64,000 bases of DNA from Erythrobacter aureus (GTDB taxonomy: Bacteria; Pseudomonadota; Alphaproteobacteria; Sphingomonadales; Sphingomonadaceae), in assembly GCF_003355455.1 (NCBI RefSeq), contig NZ_CP031357.1, forward strand, positions 1,838,501 to 1,902,500, in the 5' to 3' direction. A program made the translations under genes and the position numbers. Positions 1-8,640 of the stretch are shown here, one piece after another (the stretch's first letter is position 1; each line of letters starts with the position of its first letter). The notes under the pieces are model-generated. The model did no database searches and was not told the origin of the DNA. It saw nothing but the letters and a program-made list of their open reading frames with translations.

Positions 1-83
1 CCGGAACTCGGCGGGGCACGATAGAGCAATTTACAAAATTTCTTGTCTAAACGGATCAAATTCGCTTATCGGGCTAGTAAATA

Positions 84-99
84 TGTAAAGAAAGTTACA
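84..99. promoter_or_regulatory. inverted repeat before the ScfR-like gene, candidate operator
   Basis: A perfect inverted repeat, TGTAA-N6-TTACA, ends one base before the start codon of the downstream XRE-family regulator. It overlaps the place where the ribosome binding site should be. Many regulators of this family bind their own promoter, so autoregulation is a reasonable inference. The upstream part of bases 1-83 is AT-richer than the rest of the window and shows no gene. Confidence 0.4.
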
Positions 100-100
100 C

Positions 101-1483
101 ATGGCAGAGGAAGCACTATTTGCCGGTCCCGCCGTCCGTCGGCTTCGCAAGCGTGAACGGTTGACGCAGGCCGCCGCCGCTGCCCGGCTCGATATCTCCC
201 CGAGCTATCTCAATCTGATCGAACGTAACCAGCGACCGGTCAGCGCGCGCGTCATGATGCGCTTGGTCGAACAGTTCGACTTCGATCCGCGTTCGCTACG
301 CGAAGACGAGGCGATCGGCGGGATCGACGGGCTGGCCCGACGTTTTGCAGACGAGAGGTTCGCGGACCTCGGCATCGATCGCGATGAAATGCAGGAATTG
401 CTGGCTGCTGCCCCTCAGGCTGCGGCGGCTTTCGCACGGCTGTATGATAGCGCCGGTTCCGTCGGCGTCCAGCCCGATGACCCTATGTCGGCTTCCCGGC
501 GCGAGATCGAGCGTTGGCGCAACCATTTCGCGGACCTCGATATGGCGGCGGAGGAACTGGCCGACGAGATGCGGCTTTCGCGGGGAGACATTGGCATCGC
601 CCTTACCGAACGACTGCGCGAGCGACACCAGCTCTCCGTTCGCGTTTTGCCGCGAGAGGTCATGCCCGACAGCCTGCGCCGGCTGGACCTGCATGCACGG
701 CAGGTCCAGCTATCCGAGATGTTGAGCGTTGCTTCGCGGAACTTCCAACTGGCGATCCAGTTGGCTCAACTGGAATTCAGCAAGGCGATCGCTGCCATCG
801 CAAATGCGGCTAAATTTGAGGAAGAGGCGGCCCGTGCGCTCTTCGCCCGTCACCTGACGGGTTACATGGCGGCAGCCCTTCTCATGCCCTATGGCCGCTT
901 TTTACGCGCTTGCGAGGCGACCGGATACGACCTGCCTGTCCTGGAACGGCGCTTCGGCGTCAGTTTCGAGCAACTCGGACATCGGCTCACAACGCTGCAG
1001 CGCGTCGGGCAACGCGGTTTGCCGTTCTTCATGGTTCGGATCGACCGTGCGGGCCAGTTTTCGAAAACCTTCATCGGAGCCAGTACCGCGCGGTTCATCG
1101 AATCCGGTGCGAGTTGTCCCCTATGGCACGCCCATCGCGCCTTCGATCGTGCCGGTGAGCTGCAGGCCCAGTTCGTCGCGCTCGACAATTCGGGCGATCG
1201 GGATGGCGGCTGGCTGACCATGGCACGAACCGTCGAAGGTAGCGGTGCGCCGGGGGAGGCGCAGTTCGTCGTGGTGCTGGGCGTCGAGGCGGTTCTGGCC
1301 AACGAATTGGCACAGGCCCGTGGAATTTCGCTGCGCGCCGACGATGCTCAGCCAATTGGTCCCGGTTGTGCACAATGTCATCGAATCCAGTGCAGTCAGC
1401 GCTCGCTACCGCCGATTGGGCGCAGACTGGCTTTCGACAGGGTTCGCAGGGGTGTGACTCCCTTCGAATTCACCCGTGATTAG
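101..1483 (+). CDS. XRE-family regulator, ScfR/RamB-like (short-chain acyl metabolism)
   Basis: A 460-residue cytoplasmic DNA-binding protein. Residues about 10-65 form a helix-turn-helix of the XRE type (LTQAAAAARLDISPSYLNLIERNQRPVS region cut short here: key part SPSYLNLIERNQRP). The middle resembles the ImmA/IrrE-like region of short-chain fatty acyl regulators, but I see no HExxH zinc protease motif. The C-terminus has a Cys cluster (GCAQCHRIQC) and the FEF ending typical of the DUF2083/ScfR group. Family members such as RamB and ScfR control glyoxylate or propionate pathways through acyl-CoA levels; the ligand and targets here are unknown. Start ATG at 101 follows a purine-rich stretch and an inverted repeat that may be its own operator. 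No co-transcribed gene is obvious. Confidence 0.8.
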   Translation: MAEEALFAGPAVRRLRKRERLTQAAAAARLDISPSYLNLIERNQRPVSARVMMRLVEQFDFDPRSLREDEAIGGIDGLARRFADERFADLGIDRDEMQELLAAAPQAAAAFARLYDSAGSVGVQPDDPMSASRREIERWRNHFADLDMAAEELADEMRLSRGDIGIALTERLRERHQLSVRVLPREVMPDSLRRLDLHARQVQLSEMLSVASRNFQLAIQLAQLEFSKAIAAIANAAKFEEEAARALFARHLTGYMAAALLMPYGRFLRACEATGYDLPVLERRFGVSFEQLGHRLTTLQRVGQRGLPFFMVRIDRAGQFSKTFIGASTARFIESGASCPLWHAHRAFDRAGELQAQFVALDNSGDRDGGWLTMARTVEGSGAPGEAQFVVVLGVEAVLANELAQARGISLRADDAQPIGPGCAQCHRIQCSQRSLPPIGRRLAFDRVRRGVTPFEFTRD

Positions 1484-1567
1484 GGATAAATCGCACCGTT
1501 TTGGGGAACCGGTATTCTCGGGCAGGCGTTATCGGGCGCAGAACCTCTGTCTCGAGGAGAGAAGGCG

Positions 1568-1861
1568 ATGACCGAAGAACGCATTACGGAAACGACCGAC
1601 GCTACGGGGAATACGCATACCACCCATACCGTGGTGACCGACGGAGAATCGCGAGGCGGTGGCACCAACTGGGTGCTGATCGTGATCGTTCTGGCCGTCG
1701 CGGTAGTGGGAATATTCCTGCTGACACAGATGAACAGCGCCGAAGTGACCAAGGACAATGCAGTCGCCGAGGCGGCAAGCGAAGTTGGCGAAGCCGCGAA
1801 TCAGGTCGGCGATGCTGCGCAAAGCGCCGGAGAAGCGGTAGAAAACGCCGTCGAGAACTGA
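1568..1861 (+). CDS. small single-pass membrane protein, unknown function
   Basis: A 97-residue protein. The first 32 residues are Thr-rich and polar. Residues about 34-54 form one clear membrane helix (NWVLIVIVLAVAVVGIFLLT). The rest is an Ala/Glu-rich helix with repeated AxxxGxAA-like steps. There is a good purine-rich ribosome site (GAGGAGAGAAGG) just before ATG 1568. It is followed at once by a strong terminator, so it is a single-gene unit. I do not recognise a named family; the tail could be a glycine-zipper-like or coiled helix facing the periplasm. The AGGAG site and closing terminator support a real gene despite its size. Confidence 0.75.
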   Translation: MTEERITETTDATGNTHTTHTVVTDGESRGGGTNWVLIVIVLAVAVVGIFLLTQMNSAEVTKDNAVAEAASEVGEAANQVGDAAQSAGEAVENAVEN

Positions 1862-1878
1862 CGCCTTTGGGAATACCG

Positions 1879-1913
1879 AAAGGGCGATGCGTCGACGGCG
1901 CATCGCCCTTTTT
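1879..1913 (+). terminator. Rho-independent terminator after the small membrane gene
   Basis: A 13-bp perfect stem (AAAGGGCGATGCG paired with CGCATCGCCCTTT), a 7-base loop and a run of T. It lies 18 bases after the stop of the small membrane protein and separates it from the exopolysaccharide cluster. Confidence 0.9.
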
Positions 1914-1995
1914 ACGTAAGTGTAAAATTTACCGACGGTTCATTCCTCTCTGCTAGTCAAGAATTCCGACACTAGCAATTTGCGAGCCGGACCGG

Positions 1996-3381
1996 ATGCT
2001 CCGCCTGTTCAAGCATTACATTTCCTACAATGTCGTGCTGCTGTCCTTGATAGACCTCGCGCTGCTCGCCCTCGCTGGCGAAGTGGCCTGGCGGCTACGT
2101 GTGGTGCAGATCGGCGTGAGCGTAGGTGACTTTTCTCAAAGAGTGCTGGAGATCGTCGGCTTTTCGGGCGTGATCTGGTTGGCGATGATCGCGGTCGGTG
2201 GCTATGGGCCTGAAGCCCTGCGATCGATCCGCTTCGCCACTGCAAGGCTGTTGGTCGCGGTAAGTCTCGGCGTACTCGCGATTTCGCTGCTGAATTTCTT
2301 CCTGCCTGGCTCCGCGCTGTGGCGCTCGGTCTTGCTCTATGCGATGGGCCTCTCGATTGTTTTTCTGGTTTCAAATCGGGTTCTTGCAAACCGGCTTCTG
2401 GGACCGGTAGTTTTTCGTCGGACGGTCTTGGTTCTAGGCGCCGGCGAGCGGGCGGAGCGGATTCTCAGGCTTTCGCACCGACGGGAGAGCGGCTTTGCCG
2501 TGGCCGCCTTCGTTGCCATGGATGCGGCCACACCGGTGATTACTACGGCCGTCGCGCGCGATTCCATTTCAGACCTTGGCCGGTTCGTGGAGCGTGTCGG
2601 CGCGACCGAAGTGGTTCTGGCGCTCCAGGAACGGCGCAATGCGTTGCCGCTCAAAGACCTGCTCCGCGTAAAGACCAAGGGGGTTCAGGTGAGCGATTTC
2701 TCCAGCTTTCTGGAGCGGGAAATGGGTCGGGTGGATCTCGATACCCTCAACCCAAGCTGGCTGATCTTCTCCGACGGGTTTTCCTCCGGTCGACGATTAT
2801 CGAGCATAGGCAAGCGCCTCTTCGACATCCTCGTGAGCCTCCTCATTCTGATCGTAGGCATTCCGCTGATCGCGATATTTGCAGTGCTGGTGAAGCTGGA
2901 GACCAAGGGACCGGCATTCTTCCGCCAGACCCGCATTGGCTTGTATGGCGAGCATTTCACCCTCTGGAAGCTGCGTTCGATGCAGGTGGATGCCGAGGCG
3001 GGCGGAGCGAAATGGGCGGAAAAGGATGATCCGAGGGTCACCCGCGTGGGCCGTTTGATCCGCAAGGTTCGCATCGACGAGCTCCCTCAGGTCTGGAGCG
3101 TGCTGAAAGGTCAGATGAGCTTCGTAGGTCCGCGTCCCGAAGTGCCGGAAATCGTCGTCGAACTCGAGAAAGAGCTTCCATTCTATGCCGAGCGCCATGT
3201 GGTCAAACCCGGGATCACCGGCTGGGCGCAGATCAACTATCCATATGGCGCGAGTATCGAGGATGCGCGGCACAAACTCGAATACGATCTCTATTACGCC
3301 AAAAACTATACACCCTTTCTGGATGTGCTCATCCTTTTGCAGACCGCGCGCGTAATTCTCTGGCCGGAGGGTGCGCGATGA
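1996..3381 (+). CDS. exosortase-associated undecaprenyl-phosphate sugar transferase
   Basis: A 461-residue polyprenyl glycosylphosphotransferase of the WbaP/EpsB class (TIGR03013-like). Four or five N-terminal membrane helices (residues about 10-130) are followed by a nucleotide-binding-like region (VLVLGAGERAERILR). After a further helix near 270-295 comes the bacterial sugar transferase catalytic domain, with KRLFDI, FFRQTRIG, FTLWKLRSM, RKVRIDELPQ, SFVGPRPE and KPGITGWAQ. It would attach the first sugar phosphate to the lipid carrier at the inner membrane. Its stop overlaps the prsK start by 4 bases (ATGA), so the genes are translationally coupled. In exosortase genomes this gene often sits near prsK/prsR; no exosortase gene is inside the window. 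Confidence 0.9.
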   Translation: MLRLFKHYISYNVVLLSLIDLALLALAGEVAWRLRVVQIGVSVGDFSQRVLEIVGFSGVIWLAMIAVGGYGPEALRSIRFATARLLVAVSLGVLAISLLNFFLPGSALWRSVLLYAMGLSIVFLVSNRVLANRLLGPVVFRRTVLVLGAGERAERILRLSHRRESGFAVAAFVAMDAATPVITTAVARDSISDLGRFVERVGATEVVLALQERRNALPLKDLLRVKTKGVQVSDFSSFLEREMGRVDLDTLNPSWLIFSDGFSSGRRLSSIGKRLFDILVSLLILIVGIPLIAIFAVLVKLETKGPAFFRQTRIGLYGEHFTLWKLRSMQVDAEAGGAKWAEKDDPRVTRVGRLIRKVRIDELPQVWSVLKGQMSFVGPRPEVPEIVVELEKELPFYAERHVVKPGITGWAQINYPYGASIEDARHKLEYDLYYAKNYTPFLDVLILLQTARVILWPEGAR

Positions 3382-5489
3382 CCGGCTTGATCGGTACCTT
3401 CTCCTATATCGCCTACACCCTCGGCGCGATTGTCTGTGCCTTGGCGGCGGTCTGGATAGCTCGTCGGGGCGACAGCTCGCGCAGCGATCGCACGCCGGCT
3501 ATCGTGGCTCTGGCATTGACGGCAAACTGGTGTTTCGCCTCGGCAAGTTTCGAACCCGGCCGCCCCATCGTCGAAGTGACCGAGATCGCGCGCAATCTGG
3601 CCTGGCTTTTCACCCTTTTCCGCTTGTTCGCCAATGACGGACGGGACGAAACGCTGCGGCTGGTACGACCGGCGGCCTTTTCCCTCGGCTTCGTCGAAGT
3701 CCTGCAATTCGCATTGTTGCTGAGTGCCCGGCGTTATGCCGTAACACCCGAACTTGCGACGCTGGTGTTTGAAACCGGAACCCTATTCAGAATCATGGTC
3801 GCTGTCGGGGCGCTCGTGCTGCTGCACAATCTCTATGTCGGCGCGGCGGTATCCTCGCGCCGGATTTTGCGCTGGAATGCCGCGGCGCTTGCCGGGCTTT
3901 GGGCATTCGACCTCAATTATTTCACCGTCGGCTATATCATTGGCGAGGTGCCGGTAGAGCTTGCCGCTCTGCGCGGGGTCGCGGCTGCGATTGTCGCGAT
4001 ACCCTTTGCAATGGGGTTTAACCAAAGCTCGTCGAATCTGGAGTTTCGCCCCTCTCGGGCAGCGACCTTTCGGTTTCTCTCGCTCATGGTTATCGGGGCG
4101 TATCTCGGGCTGATGCTCGCGCTGGCGCGCTGGCTGGATATGCTCACCGGCGATCTTGCACGAATGACCCAGGTCGGCCTGATCATCGCGGCGGGCGCCC
4201 TGGCCTTGATCTGGTTGCCATCGGAGCGGCTGCGAGGCTGGCTACGGGTCACCGCGATCAAGCATCTGTTCAAGCATCGGTACGATTACCGGAACGAATG
4301 GATACGCTTCACCAACACCATCGGCACGACGGGTCTCGACAACTCCACTCTGCAAGAGCGTACGGTGAAGGCGCTCGCCGATATCGTCGATAGTCCTTCC
4401 GGCATTCTGCTTGTCCCGGGTGATGAGGGCACCTTCGAAGTTGAGGCAAATTGGCTATGGCACAATTCGGGTATCCCCGCCCACGCAGCCTCTACCGCGC
4501 TGGGGGATGTGCTCGAAAGCAACGAGCTGATTATCGATTTCGACCAAGTGCGCGAGGGTATTGACCACCATGGCGAACTGGCGCTCGTCCCCGATTGGCT
4601 GCGCGAGGATCACCGGGCCTGGGCGGCGGTGCCCCTGCTGCATTTCGATCGCCTTGTCGGCATCGTGGTGCTCGCCAAGCCCTTGATCGGACGCAAGCTC
4701 GATTGGGAGGATTTCGATCTGTTGTCCGTGGTCGGGCGGCAGCTTGCCAGCTATCTGGCAGAACAAGCCAGTCAGGCCGCGCTGCTCGAAGCGGGCCGGT
4801 TCGATGAATTCAACCGGCGTATGGCGTTCGTCATGCACGACATTAAAAACCTGTCGAGCCAGATGTCTCTGCTCCTGCGCAATGCCGAAAAGCATGCCGA
4901 TAAACCGGAATTTCGCAAGGACATGTTGGTCACTCTCCGCAACAGCGCCGACAAGCTTAATTCCCTCCTGGCCCGTTTGGGGCGCTATGGCCCGCCGCAA
5001 TCGGACAGGGCCGTTCGGTTCGATCTTGCCGCGGCGGTAGGTCAGGTGTCCCAACGCCTCGGCCAAGCGCACCCATTGACGGTATTGAGGGCCGAACCGG
5101 CTATGGTCGAAGGAAGTCCCGAAGCGTTTGAACAGGCGCTGACCCATCTGGTGCAGAATGCCATCGATGCGAGCGATGCCGACAGCTCGGTCATGCTCGA
5201 GGCGTATAGCGACGGAATTTCCGGGAAGGTCGTGGTGATCGACAATGGCCAAGGAATGTCGCCCCATTTCGTTCGCAACAGGCTGTTTGAGCCCTTCGTC
5301 TCCTCCAAATCGGGCGGGTTCGGCATTGGGGCTTTCGAATCTCGCGAGCTTGTTCGGTCGATGGGCGGCAGATTGGATGTTCAGTCTCGCGAGGGGCTGG
5401 GGACGCGTTTCACGATCAGCTTGCCGCTGAAATCGGCTGCTTCGATCATCGGGCGCGACCAAACCCGCCACAAAAACGAGGTCGTATAA
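3378..5489 (+). CDS. prsK: PrsK, PEP-CTERM/exosortase system sensor kinase
   Basis: A 703-residue membrane histidine kinase. The first 290 residues hold about eight or nine membrane helices. A GAF-like domain follows (about 300-460). The dimerisation segment carries the phospho-acceptor in VMHDIKNLSSQM (His487). The ATPase domain shows an N box (HLVQNAIDASD), a G1 box (VIDNGQGMS) and a G2 box (GGFGIGAFESRELV). This matches PrsK (TIGR02916). It overlaps the sugar transferase by 4 bases and the response regulator PrsR by one base, so the three are one operon. The inferred role is signalling to PrsR to control extracellular polysaccharide and PEP-CTERM genes. The stimulus is unknown. Confidence 0.93.
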   Translation: MTGLIGTFSYIAYTLGAIVCALAAVWIARRGDSSRSDRTPAIVALALTANWCFASASFEPGRPIVEVTEIARNLAWLFTLFRLFANDGRDETLRLVRPAAFSLGFVEVLQFALLLSARRYAVTPELATLVFETGTLFRIMVAVGALVLLHNLYVGAAVSSRRILRWNAAALAGLWAFDLNYFTVGYIIGEVPVELAALRGVAAAIVAIPFAMGFNQSSSNLEFRPSRAATFRFLSLMVIGAYLGLMLALARWLDMLTGDLARMTQVGLIIAAGALALIWLPSERLRGWLRVTAIKHLFKHRYDYRNEWIRFTNTIGTTGLDNSTLQERTVKALADIVDSPSGILLVPGDEGTFEVEANWLWHNSGIPAHAASTALGDVLESNELIIDFDQVREGIDHHGELALVPDWLREDHRAWAAVPLLHFDRLVGIVVLAKPLIGRKLDWEDFDLLSVVGRQLASYLAEQASQAALLEAGRFDEFNRRMAFVMHDIKNLSSQMSLLLRNAEKHADKPEFRKDMLVTLRNSADKLNSLLARLGRYGPPQSDRAVRFDLAAAVGQVSQRLGQAHPLTVLRAEPAMVEGSPEAFEQALTHLVQNAIDASDADSSVMLEAYSDGISGKVVVIDNGQGMSPHFVRNRLFEPFVSSKSGGFGIGAFESRELVRSMGGRLDVQSREGLGTRFTISLPLKSAASIIGRDQTRHKNEVV

Positions 5490-6856
5490 TGGCAGAGGCC
5501 AAGCCCAAACTGCTGATCGTAGAAGATGATGAAGGTTTACAGGCCCAACTGAAATGGGCCTATGATGATTTCGACGTTGTGATTGCCGGCACCCGCGAGG
5601 CGGCTCTTGCTTCCCTACGTTCGGAGGAGCCGGCGGTCGTAACGCTCGATCTTGGGCTTCCCCCCGATCCTGATGGAACGAGCGAGGGCTTCGCCGTTCT
5701 CGAAGCCATCATGGCCATGAAACCGGATACGAAGGTCATCGTGGCCTCCGGCCATGGCGCGCGCGAAAGCGCCTTGCGAGCCGTCGAACAAGGGGCCTAC
5801 GACTTTTACCAGAAACCCGTGGACATCGATACGCTGGGGCTGATCGTGCAGCGCGCCTATCGGTTGCATCATATCGAGAGCGAGAACCGGCGCCTTGCGG
5901 AAAAGGTCGGGGAAGACCGGACGGTGCTGGGCTCGATGGTCACTGCCGCACCGGAAATGGCCAAGGTTGCGCGAACCATCGAGCGCGTGGCGCCGACCAA
6001 TGTTTCGGTGATGCTTTTGGGGGCCAGCGGTACCGGTAAGGAACTGCTGGCGCGGGGCGTCCATGATTGCAGCGGCCGCAGACAAGGCGCGTTCGTTGCC
6101 ATCAACTGCGCGGCTATTCCCGAAAATCTGCTCGAGAGCGAGCTGTTCGGTCATGAGAAGGGTGCTTTCACCGGTGCCGTCAAGACAACCGAAGGCAAGA
6201 TCGAACTGGCTGATGGCGGTACGCTGTTTCTCGATGAAGTGGGCGATATTCCGCTTTCGTTGCAGGTCAAGCTCCTGCGGTTTTTGCAGGAGCGCACCAT
6301 TGAACGCATTGGTGGAAGAAAACCGATTGCGGTCGACACGCGTATCGTGTGCGCCACGCATCAAAATCTTGAATCGATGATCGGCGAGGGGACGTTCCGC
6401 GAGGACCTGTTCTATCGTCTGGCGGAGATTGTCGTGAAGGTTCCGACTCTCGCCGAGCGGCCGGGTGACGCGGTGCTGCTTGCAAAGCATTTCATGGTCC
6501 GCTTTGCGAAAGAGATGAACCCCCAGGTGAAGAGCTTCGCTCCGGACGCACTCGCCGCCATCGATAGCTGGACGTGGCCGGGCAATGTCCGCGAGCTCGA
6601 AAACCGTGTAAAACGCTCGGTGATCATGGCCGAGGGCAAGCAGATCTCCGTGGAGGACCTCGATCTCTCGCAGCCGGATGACGGTGGTGCCGACATCGCT
6701 CTGAATCTCAAGGCAGCGCGCGAACAGGCCGACCGCCGTATGATACGGCAGGCTCTGGCGCGAACCGAGGGGAATATTTCCAACACCGCAAAGCTCCTCG
6801 GCATCAGCCGGCCAACTCTGTACGATCTGCTCAAGCAGTATGATCTTCAGACGTGA
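5489..6856 (+). CDS. prsR: PrsR, sigma-54-dependent response regulator
   Basis: A 455-residue NtrC-type activator. The receiver domain has the acidic pair VEDDE and the phospho-acceptor Asp54 (TLDLGLPP). The AAA+ domain has Walker A (GASGTGKE), the sigma-54 contact loop GAFTGA, and GGTLFLDEVGDIP. The C-terminal Fis-type helix-turn-helix ends with NTAKLLGISRPTLYDLLKQY. It matches PrsR (TIGR02915), the partner of the kinase encoded just upstream. Because GAFTGA is intact, it should act with RpoN. I did not find a convincing -24/-12 promoter close to genes in this window, so its targets may be elsewhere. Confidence 0.93.
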   Translation: MAEAKPKLLIVEDDEGLQAQLKWAYDDFDVVIAGTREAALASLRSEEPAVVTLDLGLPPDPDGTSEGFAVLEAIMAMKPDTKVIVASGHGARESALRAVEQGAYDFYQKPVDIDTLGLIVQRAYRLHHIESENRRLAEKVGEDRTVLGSMVTAAPEMAKVARTIERVAPTNVSVMLLGASGTGKELLARGVHDCSGRRQGAFVAINCAAIPENLLESELFGHEKGAFTGAVKTTEGKIELADGGTLFLDEVGDIPLSLQVKLLRFLQERTIERIGGRKPIAVDTRIVCATHQNLESMIGEGTFREDLFYRLAEIVVKVPTLAERPGDAVLLAKHFMVRFAKEMNPQVKSFAPDALAAIDSWTWPGNVRELENRVKRSVIMAEGKQISVEDLDLSQPDDGGADIALNLKAAREQADRRMIRQALARTEGNISNTAKLLGISRPTLYDLLKQYDLQT

Positions 6857-8600
6857 TCTCGGTATTGTCGCGGCTCTCGTTCTTGGCCTCGCGCCACTGG
6901 GCGCATGTAGCGAGGAAGGCTTCGAAGGCTCGCGGATAGACCAGGCGCGCGCGAGCATGGGCGGCGATGATCCACGCGCTGCTCGTCTTCATCTCGAGCG
7001 TGCGCTGGACGAGGGAGCGAATCGGGCGGAACTGGCCGCGCTTTTCGGGGAAGTCGAGCTTCTCTCGGGCGATTTGGCGGCGGCGCGCGCATGGCTTGCC
7101 CCGCAAGAGTTTTCCGACGCGACAAGAGCGCTCGGCTTTCGCATGCTGGGCCGGTTGGAGATGGCCGAGGGCGACCTGCGGGCTGCCGGGGCGGCCTTTG
7201 ATCGTTCACACGCTGTCGACCCGGAGAATGCCGAACTGTGGGTGGATATCGGCCGCCTGCGCTATCGTGGCGGAGAGCAGTTCGAAGCGATTGAAGCGGT
7301 TGACCATGCGCTTGCCATCGACCCGGCCAATGGTGAAGCTCTCCGTTTCAAGGGGCAGCTTGCGCGCGATGCCCAAGGTATGGAAGCGGGGGCGAAGCTG
7401 TTGGGCAGGGCGCTGCGATCCCGGCCCGAAGACATCGATCTCCGCGTGGAATATGCCGCGACGCTGGGCGATGCGGGGCGCGCTGAAGAAGCCTTGCAGG
7501 TCTTGCGCGGCACGAATTCTTCGGCTGCGACAACCCCCAGAGGCCTTTTCGTTCAAGCGGTTCTGGCGGCGCGCGGCAGGCATTTTCGCCTTTCCCGGGA
7601 TCTTCTGTCGAGATCTGGCCTGCAACAGGATGACGTTGCATCCGCCAGGCTTCTTTCGGCAATCATCGATCTGGAAGAAGGAAACTTCGCCAGCGCAGCG
7701 CAGGGGTTGGACCGGCTATATACATGGCAGCCGGACAATCCGCGCATCCGCGATCTGCTTGCCTATGCCCTGTCTCGCGATGGTGGTGAGCGCGAGCTGG
7801 TGCATCGTTTCGCCGGAATGGCGGCTTCCAACTCGAGCTCGGCCTATTTGCGGGTATTGGTCGGTCGCGCCTACGAAGCCCTCGGCAATCGTGAGCGGGC
7901 GGCAATTTATATCGACCTTGCGGCGCTTGGCGGCGGAAATTTTTCGGTACTTCCGAGCCTTACGCCGCCCGAACTGCTGGCTATATCCGAAGGCGAAGGA
8001 GGGCAAAAGGTCCGTGACTATGTTCGCAATGCGATAGCCGGGAGAGAGGCCGTCGCAGCGCTTCGGAAGGGGCGCGAATTCGCCAGAAGGTTTCCCGGGT
8101 CGGCAGATGCACAGGCTATTCTGGGTGATGCCGAATTCGCGCGGGGCAACAAGCGCGCCGCCCGCGAGGCGTATCGACGCTCCGCACAGGTGCGGCGGCC
8201 TTGGCCCTTGGCCTTGCGGCTTGCGGGCGCGCAGGAAGACCCGCAAAGTGCTCGCCAACTGCTAACGGCCTATGTGCGCGAGAACCCGATGAACGGAGAC
8301 GCGGCGGCCATCCTCGCCGATGCCCTTGCGGCTGAAGGTGACTGGACGCGCGCTGTCGCATTACTCGATCATGCGATGGGTCTCGGCTTGGGGCGGGTGC
8401 CCTGGGTACTTGCCGCTCGCAGCGTCGGGGCGATCCAACTCGACAATCCCGAAGAGGCGTTGGATTTCGCGCTGGCGGCGCATGATTTGCAGCCGATGAA
8501 TCCGTTGGCGATCTCTGCCCTGATCGCGGCGCTTCCAGAGGGAGAAGAGCGGGCGCGGCGGGAACTCGAAGCGAAGTTGCATTCGCTGCGTCCCGACTGA
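6840..8600 (+). CDS. prsT: PrsT-type TPR lipoprotein of the exosortase cluster
   Basis: A 586-residue protein that starts inside the end of prsR (17-base overlap). Residues 1-23 are a signal peptide with a lipobox (LAPLGAC), so a lipid-anchored periplasmic protein is expected. The rest is made of helical tetratricopeptide-like repeats, for example residues about 95-160 with the pattern AENAELWVDIGRLRYRGGEQ and AIDPANGEALRFKGQLARD. It resembles PrsT (TIGR02917), a TPR protein found with PrsK/PrsR, though it is shorter than the 800-900 residues usual for that family. A scaffold role in polysaccharide assembly or export is inference. Confidence 0.75.
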   Translation: MIFRRDLGIVAALVLGLAPLGACSEEGFEGSRIDQARASMGGDDPRAARLHLERALDEGANRAELAALFGEVELLSGDLAAARAWLAPQEFSDATRALGFRMLGRLEMAEGDLRAAGAAFDRSHAVDPENAELWVDIGRLRYRGGEQFEAIEAVDHALAIDPANGEALRFKGQLARDAQGMEAGAKLLGRALRSRPEDIDLRVEYAATLGDAGRAEEALQVLRGTNSSAATTPRGLFVQAVLAARGRHFRLSRDLLSRSGLQQDDVASARLLSAIIDLEEGNFASAAQGLDRLYTWQPDNPRIRDLLAYALSRDGGERELVHRFAGMAASNSSSAYLRVLVGRAYEALGNRERAAIYIDLAALGGGNFSVLPSLTPPELLAISEGEGGQKVRDYVRNAIAGREAVAALRKGREFARRFPGSADAQAILGDAEFARGNKRAAREAYRRSAQVRRPWPLALRLAGAQEDPQSARQLLTAYVRENPMNGDAAAILADALAAEGDWTRAVALLDHAMGLGLGRVPWVLAARSVGAIQLDNPEEALDFALAAHDLQPMNPLAISALIAALPEGEERARRELEAKLHSLRPD

Positions 8601-8640
8601 ATCCCTCGACAAGATCGTGTTCCGGCGGCAACTGCACGCC

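Noticed and set aside
1914..1995. A possible sigma-54 promoter for the sugar transferase.
   Set aside because: No GG-N10-GC pattern with the right spacing was found.
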